The notes beneath the pieces are model-generated. The model was not told the origin of the DNA and searched no databases. It worked only from the letters and a program-made list of their open reading frames with translations. Below, piece by piece: positions 28,701-36,100 of a DNA stretch of 64,000 nucleotides. This stretch comes from an uncultured Clostridia bacterium. GTDB lineage: Bacteria; Bacillota; Clostridia; Oscillospirales; Acutalibacteraceae. The first letter of the stretch is position 1, and every line of letters begins with the position of its first letter. The stretch lies in contig CAKZZS010000023.1 of assembly GCA_937884975.1 (NCBI GenBank), forward strand, positions 62,001-126,000, written 5' to 3'. The position numbers were made by a program, and so were the translations under genes.

Positions 28701-29202
28701 GGCTTCTGCTTCTGATTTTATGTTAAACAGCTATATCAACGAAATCTCTTACGGCTTTGAATATACAATTGACGGCGTTTCGTATTCCGTCGAAGCCGAA
28801 AATGTTGAAAATGGTTACTTTAATCTTGTTGTTTCCGATATTCCCGTAAATAAGGTAAATGAGACAATTACGGTTCAGCCCGTGATAAATATTGACGGAA
28901 TGACATTTAAAAGAGTGGCAAAATCAGCCACATACAGCGGAAAAATGCAGTCAAACGCTTTAAAGAAACTGGACAGTAATATTGACGGAATAATCAACAA
29001 TGAAGATATAGAGCTTATTACTGATGTTTCATTAGGCTTAATAGACCCTTCAACGCTCTCTTCAAACATTTTTCAAAGAATTGACAGAAACGGTGACGGA
29101 GTTGTTGACGGATTTGATATCTCAAAATATGATAGAGATTTGTATGATTATGACTGCTTTGTATTTACTAATGACAATATAGTTTCTTATCCGACGGCAT
29201 AA
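25753..29202 (+). CDS. second secreted subtilisin-like protease, paralogue of the preceding gene
   Basis: A 1149-residue protein with the same architecture as its upstream neighbour. It has a signal peptide (RIIAVLLSVCLLLNILPLF) and an acidic pro-region. The S8 catalytic triad is Asp261 (VVDSGIE), His297 (DHGHGTHVAG) and Ser446 (DGTSMAAP). A chitobiase-C-like domain (PEEAEIYYTTNGRVP), LRR_5 repeats, and the terminal RIDRNGDGVVDGFDISKYD dockerin-like motif follow. The ATG at 25753 with GGTGG upstream is chosen over a TTG at 25729. The two proteins share long segments such as CLDDTGYGPLSSV, indicating tandem duplication followed by clear divergence. A strong bidirectional terminator follows. 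Confidence 0.88.
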   Translation: MKRIIAVLLSVCLLLNILPLFTFAVPMTKEITLDEFAKKLKTIQEKYDNEYAGEIVIKDGESTYDLDGEEVKITDESGKTATAQVNDGEIEIPSSVLEENCVESNSLKKKAKKSASTKDLSDYAEELGFEITVDNETAVLSQPYQTHRLIVKSEFNINTLDSVASVEGYNGLHILQFDDLESTLSALEYYKGLNTVEYVEPDSVMAVCDYEGEAGVSSYGWHQSWGSTYVEYDAFIETLVDTSVSPIDTSNLPQIVVAVVDSGIELTHDFLQGRIIPTGFNVSLSGDSNSENDDHGHGTHVAGIVVDNTTDNVMVSGYKCLDDTGYGPLSSVCACVDKAVEDGVNIINLSLSEEGWSDLMNESVQNAKNHGITVIAAAGNDAVDASTCNPANIDECITVAAMQQTNTGYSMAAFSNWGDVVDIIAPGKTIGSSFLNNSMQSLDGTSMAAPFVAAACALLLSEDTTRTTDDMLAYFTANTKTNWTKPTAVDSIPICLCNCVALHMGTNSGSVEIRTAKPVFSEMCGDYENVVTVTITCPEEAEIYYTTNGRVPTESSKGTLYSGPLTFRKPTGLYAIAVADGKQISLARYAYYKITTTEITEDNFVVNDNGYLTSFIGTSTDITVPEKVRGITVTGIASSAFSSNKNIVNISLPDTVKTIEANAFKSCSDLENVTGNGIISVGNHAFSNCSSLRSLGNPKIISVGEFAFSGCNELADFDFSALTTVKQYAFQNCRLIKSIVNDKLTYINEGAFKNMTALETVDLSNVTGIAQRGFDSCTKLYSVNLPKVASLYGYAFYNCKALESICLPSLKNLYSGYQFSNCSVLKTVDFPEFTGKLQASHAFWSSPVESLNLPKATSITGQYCFKADSLKVLYIPNVVSISSGVFSGSDLESVNCCVFAPKAQTIEALPVRNDLTLYCTEALTALPEEYSGGVAVVAPLGSYGESWAEDNNQDFIDCYSLAASNEETVAVCNDGLRFSYRFPASASDFMLNSYINEISYGFEYTIDGVSYSVEAENVENGYFNLVVSDIPVNKVNETITVQPVINIDGMTFKRVAKSATYSGKMQSNALKKLDSNIDGIINNEDIELITDVSLGLIDPSTLSSNIFQRIDRNGDGVVDGFDISKYDRDLYDYDCFVFTNDNIVSYPTA

Positions 29203-29220
29203 AAGTGAAAAAATAAGAAA

Positions 29221-29244
29221 AAGCCTGTCCTTTCGGACAGGCTT
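29221..29244. terminator. bidirectional terminator between convergent genes
   Basis: A perfect 10-bp stem, AAGCCTGTCC/GGACAGGCTT with a TTTC loop, has an A-rich left flank and a T-rich right flank. It can serve both the subtilase gene and the minus-strand GGGtGRT gene. Confidence 0.88.
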
Positions 29245-29260
29245 AAATTTTAATAATGAC

Positions 29261-30259
29261 TTATTTCATAGCCTCTTCGACTGCAACTGCAACTGCAACC
29301 GTAGCGCCGACCATGGGGTTGTTACCCATACCGATAAGTCCCATCATTTCAACGTGAGCAGGAACTGATGAGGAGCCTGCAAACTGGGCGTCTGAATGCA
29401 TTCTGCCCATTGTGTCCGTCATACCGTAGCTTGAGGGGCCTGCAGCCATATTGTCGGGGTGGAGCGTTCTGCCCGTGCCGCCGCCGGAAGCTACCGAGAA
29501 ATAGTTTACGCCGTTTTCAACGCACCATTTCTTATAAGTGCCTGCAACGGGATGCTGGAAGCGTGTCGGATTAGTTGAGTTACCGGTAATCGAAACGCCT
29601 ACGTTTTCAAGCTTCATTATTGCAACGCCCTCGGGAACGTTGTCAGCGCCGTAGCACTTAACGTCAGCTCTGGGTCCCTTTGAGAAGGGGATTTCCTTTG
29701 TGACGGTAACTGTTTCCGAATAGGGGTCGAATTCGGTTTCGCAATAGGTGAAGCCGTTGATTCTTGAAATAATATAAGCGGCGTCCTTGCCAAGACCGTT
29801 GAGGATAACTCTTAAGTTCTTTTCACGAACCTTGTTTGCGTTGAGAGCGATTTTAATAGCGCCTTCGGCAGCTGCAAAGCTTTCGTGACCGGCAAGGAAG
29901 CAGAAGCATTCCGTCTCTTCGCTCAAAAGCATTTTGCCCAAGTTTCCGTGGCCGAGACCGACCTTACGGTTTTCGGCAACAGAACCGGGAATGCAGAAGG
30001 ACTGCAGACCGATACCGATAGCCGCAGCCGCGTCGGCAGCCTTTGTGCAACCGCTCTTAATAGCGATAGCTGCGCCGACAGTGTAAGCCCACTTTGCGTT
30101 TTCAAAGCAAATAGGCTGGGTTTCCTGAACAATTGTATAAGGGTCAATGCCCTTTGAAGCACAAATATCCTTGCACTCGTCAATGGAGGAGATACCGTAC
30201 TTTTTCAGGGTTTCGAGGATTTTTGCCTCACGTCTTTCGTAACCTTCAAACTGTGCCAT
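29261..30259 (-). CDS. GGGtGRT family protein of unknown function
   Basis: A 332-residue cytoplasmic protein. It carries the family-naming motif in SVASGGGTGRTLHPDNMAAG, several Gly-rich stretches (GLGHGNLGKML, GLIGMGNNPMVGATVAVAVAVEEA) and conserved Cys residues. I recognise it as the conserved GGGtGRT protein of anaerobic Firmicutes, which has no established activity. It is always seen here with the Fe-S scaffold-like gene immediately upstream on the same strand (18-base gap). A role in metal-cluster or redox enzyme maturation is an inference from that pairing only. RBS AGGAGG precedes the ATG. Confidence 0.85.
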   Translation of the reverse strand: MAQFEGYERREAKILETLKKYGISSIDECKDICASKGIDPYTIVQETQPICFENAKWAYTVGAAIAIKSGCTKAADAAAAIGIGLQSFCIPGSVAENRKVGLGHGNLGKMLLSEETECFCFLAGHESFAAAEGAIKIALNANKVREKNLRVILNGLGKDAAYIISRINGFTYCETEFDPYSETVTVTKEIPFSKGPRADVKCYGADNVPEGVAIMKLENVGVSITGNSTNPTRFQHPVAGTYKKWCVENGVNYFSVASGGGTGRTLHPDNMAAGPSSYGMTDTMGRMHSDAQFAGSSSVPAHVEMMGLIGMGNNPMVGATVAVAVAVEEAMK

Positions 30260-30277
30260 TAGTAATTCCTCCTTCTA

Positions 30278-30973
30278 TTATTCTTTTCTCGGGTCAATGT
30301 ACTTTGCGGCTTCGTTGAATCTGCCGTAAGTACCGAGTGACTTTTCATAAGCCTCGTTGGGAGACATACCCTTTTTAATGAAGTCTGTCATCTTGCCGAG
30401 CGAAATAAACTCATAGCCGATAACCTCGTCATTTTCGTCAAGAGCCATTCTTGTGCAATAGCCCTCGGTCATTTCAAGGTAACGAACGCCCTTTGCCTTT
30501 GTGCCGTACATTGTACCGACCATTGAGCGGAAGCCCTTGCCGAGGTCCTCCATACCGGCGCCGACAACAAGACCGTCATCCGAGAAAGCGGACTGTGTTC
30601 TGCCGTAGACTATCTGAAGGAAAAGCTCTCTCATAGCGGTGTTGATAGCGTCACAGACAAGGTCCGTATTAAGCGCTTCAAGAACCGTTTTGCCGGGAAG
30701 AATTTCAGCAGCCATAGCAGCCGAATGAGTCATACCCGAGCAACCGACGGTTTCAACGAGAGCCTCTTCAATAATGCCGTCTTTAACGTTAAGTGAAAGC
30801 TTGCAGGCACCCTGCTGAGGCGCGCACCAGCCAACGCCGTGAGTATAACCTGAAATATCGGTAATCTGTTTTGCTTCAATCCATTTACCTTCTTCAGGAA
30901 TCGGCGCAGGTCCGTGATGAGGACCTTTTTTAACGCAGCACATTTCTTCAACTTCATGTGAATAGTTAATCAT
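30278..30973 (-). CDS. NifU/IscU-like iron-sulfur scaffold protein
   Basis: A 231-residue protein related to Fe-S cluster assembly scaffolds. Candidate ligand Cys residues are in VGWCAPQQGAC and ETVGCSGMTHSAAMAAE, the latter resembling the IscU G-C-x-A/G motif. The N-terminus also carries a CC pair, and the C-terminal half has a further Cys (EGYCTRMAL). It is longer than typical IscU (about 130 residues). It is first in a two-gene operon with the GGGtGRT gene, under a clear promoter, with GGAG in the leader. The assignment is by family resemblance. Confidence 0.75.
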   Translation of the reverse strand: MINYSHEVEEMCCVKKGPHHGPAPIPEEGKWIEAKQITDISGYTHGVGWCAPQQGACKLSLNVKDGIIEEALVETVGCSGMTHSAAMAAEILPGKTVLEALNTDLVCDAINTAMRELFLQIVYGRTQSAFSDDGLVVGAGMEDLGKGFRSMVGTMYGTKAKGVRYLEMTEGYCTRMALDENDEVIGYEFISLGKMTDFIKKGMSPNEAYEKSLGTYGRFNEAAKYIDPRKE

Positions 30974-31017
30974 AAATGCGAACTCCTTTATTTTATTGAT
31001 AAAAATTTACCGAAATT

Positions 31018-31047
31018 ATTATACAACTTAAAAGCATAAAATATCAA
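31018..31047 (-). promoter_or_regulatory. promoter of the scaffold/GGGtGRT operon
   Basis: Read on the minus strand: TTGATA (31047-31042), 18-base spacer, TATAAT (31023-31018). The leader to the start codon is about 40 bases and contains AAAGGAG. Confidence 0.75.
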
Positions 31048-31115
31048 TAGTAAATATATAATAAAAATTTATATTTACTGAAATTTTTTGCGACAAAATC
31101 TACTATTGCGTTAAA

Positions 31116-31144
31116 TTGACATTTGTTTTTTATTAAAGTATAAT
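31116..31144 (+). promoter_or_regulatory. consensus promoter for the small membrane-anchored protein gene
   Basis: TTGACA (31116-31121), exactly 17 bases, TATAAT (31139-31144). Transcription should start near 31151, which rules out the ATG at 31143 as a start codon. Confidence 0.88.
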
Positions 31145-31175
31145 GAACAAAAAAAGATATAAAGAGGTCTTAAAT

Positions 31176-31598
31176 ATGAAAAAGGCTATAATTATTGCGG
31201 CAGCTGTAATCGTTGCGGCTGCGGTTGCGGTGACGGTTTATTTCGTTTGGTTCAAAAAACCCGAAATAAAGGTTGACACACCCACAAGTCAGGCAAACGG
31301 CGCCGAGCAGTTCGAAAGCGTAAGTAATGAGGAAACCAAAAACAGCTCGGGCTCAATTGTCGGAGTCTGGGTCGGAGCCACGGACGGCGAGTTCTATTAT
31401 TCTTTCAATGCGGACAAAACCGGTTCCTTTACAATGGGAGACGAGATAAAGACCTTTAAGTATAAGGATAAGGGCGATACGGTAGTTATTACCTTTGACG
31501 GAAACTCAAAGGAGCACGAATATAAGTACACGATTGAAAATAACGTGCTCACCATTGAAAACGATTACGGCGTTACTGAAAAATATAACTGGAAATAA
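31176..31598 (+). CDS. small membrane-anchored or secreted protein of unknown function
   Basis: A 140-residue protein. An N-terminal hydrophobic helix (about residues 3-24, rich in Ala/Val/Ile) is followed by a short spacer and a Gly/Ser-rich linker. The remaining 85 or so residues form a compact beta-rich domain starting IVGVWVGATDGEFYYSF. This resembles the small lipocalin-like DUF domains of Clostridia, but I cannot name a family with confidence. No lipobox Cys is present. The ATG at 31176 with AAGAGG upstream is favoured because the earlier in-frame ATG lies within the -10 element. It is probably co-transcribed with the LuxR-type gene 20 bases downstream. Confidence 0.75.
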   Translation: MKKAIIIAAAVIVAAAVAVTVYFVWFKKPEIKVDTPTSQANGAEQFESVSNEETKNSSGSIVGVWVGATDGEFYYSFNADKTGSFTMGDEIKTFKYKDKGDTVVITFDGNSKEHEYKYTIENNVLTIENDYGVTEKYNWK

Positions 31599-31618
31599 AA
31601 AGAACGGAGAAAAGATAA

Positions 31619-33040
31619 TTGTCGGGACTGTTGAGCAAATTGAACGGGAGCATTCCCTCTGATCCTCTCGGCGAGGGTGATATGAGCTTAAAAAATGTAC
31701 GCCTTTCAAGGTTTTGTTACTTTATGGCGTACGCTTTTGAGCTAATTCTGTATTCCCTTCGCGGTCATTTTATGCCTGTAGGAGTTACATATTTTGGTGT
31801 ATCGGGAGCTAATTTTGTTCTTTTTGCTTACGGACTTGCTTCTCTTGTCGTAATGCTGCTGTGGACTGAAAAATTCACCGCGCTTATTCGTATAAGCGTT
31901 GCCGTTACGGCGGTCGGCTTTATTCCGTTTGCGCTTTTGCCTATAGGAAATGTTCGGTTTGTTTTTGCGCTTATTGCGTTTATCGGACTCGGCGGCGCGG
32001 TTACAAGCGCCAGGTGCGGCTTTGCTTTTGCGGTTAATAATGTTGAAAGACTTGTAGGCATTGTTATTATGTACTTTGCGTGCGCATTTATCAGGTATAT
32101 TGATTCCGATACCGCAAATGAGTTAATCTGGGCAAAAATACTGCCGATAGCTGTAATGACGGCGATGTGCGTATGCCTGCTTATGTTTAAGGAAAAGGAC
32201 TTCGAGGTTAAGGAAATCTCGGACGAAAAGGATACAAAGGGACTTTATTGGGCGCTTGCGTATTTCATCGGCTATTTTGTAATTGACGGCTATATTTGGG
32301 GAAATCTTGACAGTGATAACAGACCCGAATACCGTTTTTTACTTTTGGGGCTTCTGATTTCGGGCGTAATACTTTTTGTCGGACTTAAAAGCCTTAAATT
32401 AAATGTCTGGCATTTATGGAATGTTTGCTTTGTTTTCTGTATAGTAATGGCTGTTATTACGGCTTTCGGAGAAAACAGCGTTTCAATGAATTTCCGCTAT
32501 CTTTTTTCGGGTCTGTCGGTAATCGGATGGCCGCTTTGTATCTATATGCTTGTCTGCGCGCAGAGGCGCTTTGCAAGCTATAAGCTGTTAAAGAAATGCA
32601 CTGTGATTTTTGTGCTTGTTTCTCCCGTTTGCAATTTTTCGGATGATATTTTTGAGGATTATTTCCCGTCTCTTGTTCCGAAAGCGACGCTTGTTGCCGT
32701 GCTTACGGTAGTAACGGCTCTGCTTATTTTTTCGCCGTTCAGCTTTAAATATCTTTTCTCAACCGACTGGATTTTACAGATAAGCAAACGCGATATGGAA
32801 ATCATCAAGGAAAAGGTTGAGCAGGCTGACCGCTTCGGCAAGTACAATTTAACGCCCAGACAAAAGGAAATTGCAATTTTGCTTTTAGCCGCAAAAACAA
32901 GGCGTCAGATAGCAGGGGAGCTTGGAGTGAGCGAGTCGACGGTAAAAAATCACGTTTCGGAGCTTTATAAGAAGCTCGGCATAAACAGCAGGGTTGAAAT
33001 GTTCTCTATTTTCGGTTTGGACGGGAAAGACACCGACTAA
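31619..33040 (+). CDS. LuxR-type transcriptional regulator with polytopic membrane domain
   Basis: A 473-residue protein if the TTG at 31619 is used (GGAG 9 bases upstream), or 452 residues from the ATG at 31682 (GAGGG 4 bases upstream). The true start is unsettled. About ten to twelve hydrophobic helices occupy residues 30-380, arranged like a major-facilitator fold. A C-terminal LuxR/GerE HTH follows (LTPRQKEIAILLLAAKTRRQ onwards, with STVKNHVSELYKKLGI). This architecture, a membrane sensor directly fused to a DNA-binding domain, is common in Clostridia and Actinobacteria (for example Eggerthella-type regulators), with ligands mostly unknown. It may control the flanking secreted-protein genes (inference). 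A terminator follows. Confidence 0.85.
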   Translation: MSGLLSKLNGSIPSDPLGEGDMSLKNVRLSRFCYFMAYAFELILYSLRGHFMPVGVTYFGVSGANFVLFAYGLASLVVMLLWTEKFTALIRISVAVTAVGFIPFALLPIGNVRFVFALIAFIGLGGAVTSARCGFAFAVNNVERLVGIVIMYFACAFIRYIDSDTANELIWAKILPIAVMTAMCVCLLMFKEKDFEVKEISDEKDTKGLYWALAYFIGYFVIDGYIWGNLDSDNRPEYRFLLLGLLISGVILFVGLKSLKLNVWHLWNVCFVFCIVMAVITAFGENSVSMNFRYLFSGLSVIGWPLCIYMLVCAQRRFASYKLLKKCTVIFVLVSPVCNFSDDIFEDYFPSLVPKATLVAVLTVVTALLIFSPFSFKYLFSTDWILQISKRDMEIIKEKVEQADRFGKYNLTPRQKEIAILLLAAKTRRQIAGELGVSESTVKNHVSELYKKLGINSRVEMFSIFGLDGKDTD

Positions 33041-33085
33041 ACGGTAAAAAATGCAAAAAAACAACCAAATAGACCCAACCTACCC

Positions 33086-33118
33086 GAATGTCCTAATTGA
33101 TATAGGACATTCTTTTTT
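33086..33118 (+). terminator. terminator of the LuxR-type gene
   Basis: A perfect 10-bp stem, GAATGTCCTA (33086-33095) with TAGGACATTC (33103-33112), has a 7-base loop and is followed by six T. The loop and 3' arm overlap the next gene's candidate promoter. Confidence 0.9.
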
Positions 33119-33125
33119 GTATTAT
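33097..33125 (+). promoter_or_regulatory. promoter of the 1824-residue surface protein gene, nested in a terminator
   Basis: TTGATA (33097-33102), 17 bases, TATTAT (33120-33125). The -35 box lies in the loop of the preceding terminator hairpin. Transcription is predicted to start near 33132, giving a leader of about 40 bases that contains GAGGTGA. Confidence 0.65.
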
Positions 33126-33171
33126 TAGAGTGTAATATTATATTTAAACTCTGGTATTATGAGGTGAGTTT

Positions 33172-36100
33172 ATGAAAAATTCAGGATTTAAAAAATTACT
33201 TTCAGTGATTATGTGCGTATTGCTCCTGACGGGAACAATGCCCTTTGTCGTTATCGCTCTTGACGCGGTCAGTTACGTTGATGAAAACGGCGACACATAT
33301 TCGGTAACTGACTATACAATTGTCGAGGCGGATGCTGACGGCAAAATTGCACTTGCCGACGGCTGGAACGTTCTCAATTCAGACGTCAGCGCAACAGGGG
33401 AGGTATCTGTTCCGTCGGGTACGGCGAAGCTGATACTTTGCGACGGTTACACTCTCACTGCAACGGGAGGTGTAACGGGCGCGCTCACGGTTTACGGTCA
33501 GGCTTTGGGTACGGGTACTCTTGATTCCGACAGCTCATCTGCAAGTACATACGGAATATACGGAAACCCCATAACAATTAACAGCGGTACCGTAAAGGCT
33601 GTATCCGCCGTAAACTACTCTGCCATAGGCGGTACAGTTGTAATCAACGGCGGTAAAGTTACTGCAACGGGCGCGCAGAACGGCGCAGGCATCGGCGGTA
33701 AAGGCGGTACGGGCGGTATGAACTACGGCACAACCGCAAATGTCACCATAAACGGCGGCGTTGTCAACGCAACGGGCGGAGACTGGAGCCCCGGTATAGG
33801 CAACGGCAACAGCACCTCAAGCAACAGCGGCTCTGTTGTAATAAACGGCGGTACTGTTTCTGCCAGGGGCGGTCGTTACGGCGCAGGTATCGGTACAGCC
33901 CAGGAAGGCAGAGGTATGAACATCACCATTAACGGCGGCAGTGTTACTGCTTACAGCGGACTGTACGGCGACGGTATAGGCAACGGCTGGATTGTTAACG
34001 CCAGCGAAATGGGCACGGTTGACATTAACGGCGGTACCGTTACGGCAACAGGCAGCCAGTGCGGCATTGCAGGAGCGGTTGTTTCGCTTAACTGGACAAA
34101 CACAACCGATTCCGTCAAGGCTTCGGGCACTAATGCCGCTTATAAGGGCGCAACCAGCTTTACAATTGAAAACGACTATGTTTTTGAGAATACAAAAACT
34201 CTTGTAACGACCGACAATATAAACAGCACTAAAATCTGCGCTTATCCCGGTCCTTTTGCGACGGTAAGCTTTGTTGACGATGACGGCGCAACGGCGCTTT
34301 ACCCGTCTCAAAGGCTCGCTTTCGGCGGAATGGCAACAAGACCGACAGACCCCTCGGGAGTTGGCAAGGTATTTGACGGTTGGCAGCTTAACGGCTCAGA
34401 CTTTGATTTCAGCACTGCCGTTACAAGCGATATTACGCTTGTCGCTCATTGGTCACCTGCGGCGGCTCTCACCTATATTGACGAAAACGGAGAATTGCAG
34501 TCAACAAGCAACTATATCACTCTTGCCGCAAGCACTCAGGCTCAAACGCTTATAAGCGGCTGGTATGCGGTAACAAGCGATATTACAATATCGGAACGAA
34601 TTACAGTAAGCGGCGACGTACACCTTATTCTTTGCGATAATTTTACTCTTACCGCGCCTAAAGGCATTACCGTAAACAGCGGTAATTCCCTCTCGATTTA
34701 CTCCCAGACAAATTCGGCAGGCGTGCTTCTTTGCAACAACGTTGCTTCGGGCAACGCAGGAATCGGCAGTAAGTCTAACAACAACTGCGGCACGGTTACT
34801 ATTAACGGCGGCGCAATTACCGCAAAGGGCGGCGGATATTCGGCAGGTATCGGCGGCGGCCAGAACGGCAAGGCAGGAACAATAACCATTAACTCGGGCA
34901 CGGTTACTGCTACGGGCTACGGCTCTGCAGGTATCGGCTGCGGCTACAATGCTTCGGGCGGTACAATTACAATTAACGAGGGCGTTGTTGTTGCAAACGG
35001 CGGCAGTAACTCGGCGGCTATCGGCGGCGCAGGTTCGTCTTCGCAACGTACAATAATAAACATTAACGGCGGTGACATTACCGCTAACGCCTATACTTAT
35101 ACAAATTCAAGTACAAACGAAACCACCGTTTATTACGGTATCGGCGCAGGCGGCTCTGCAGGCTCGGCAACTATCAATCTCGGCTGGACGGACGACGCTG
35201 TCGACAGAATTACAGCAACAAATTATTACGGCACGGTTAATTTTATAGATAACTTTGTTCTTGAAAACACAACCACGGTTGCAACTGTTGACAATATTGA
35301 CGGCAAAACGATAATCCCTTATGACGGGAATGTTTATACGGTTGATTTTCTTGAGGAGACAGGCTCGACCTCACTTTATCCTCAGAGATTATATGTTGAA
35401 TGGGATAAGGTCAGCGAGCCTAATAACCCCGTAAAGGACGGCTACAAGTTTGTTGAATGGCAGCTTGACGGCGTAAGATATGATTTTAATTCCGAGCTTA
35501 ACTCCGACATTATTCTTCGCGCTCATTGGATGGAGGCTCCCGATATCGACTATATCGACGAAAACGGCGAAACGCAGACCGTTCCCGGCGGCAGCTATTC
35601 GTTTATTGAATCAACTGACGAAGCTCTCACTATTACGGACGGCTGGTACGTCTTTATGGGCGACGTTACACTTTCAAAACGCGTTATCGTAAACGGCACG
35701 GTCAATATTATCCTTTGCGACGGATATACTGTCGGTATTTCCAAGGGTATTTCCGTCAGCGAGGGCAATACGCTTAATATTTACGGTCAGCAAAACAGTA
35801 CAGGTCAGCTTCAATGCACAAGTCCGAATATGTATTGCGCAGGTATCGGCGGCGCAAACTATAGCACACTCGGTACAGTAACCGTTAACGGCGGCGTAAT
35901 CAATGCCACGGGCGGTGCAAGAGCGGCAGGTATCGGCGGAGGAATGTACTGCGGAGGCGGCAATATTACCATAAACGGCGGTACAGTAAATGCAACTGCA
36001 GGCCTTTTTGCGGCGGCTATCGGCACCGGTTACAACTGTACGAACAGTTCAAGGAATACAAATATTGTCATCAACGGCGGTAATATTTCGGCGAACGCGT

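Noticed and set aside
31143..31175. ATG at 31143 as start of the small membrane-anchored protein
   Set aside because: It lies inside the TATAAT box of a perfect promoter; the ATG at 31176 has an RBS and a normal signal-anchor start.
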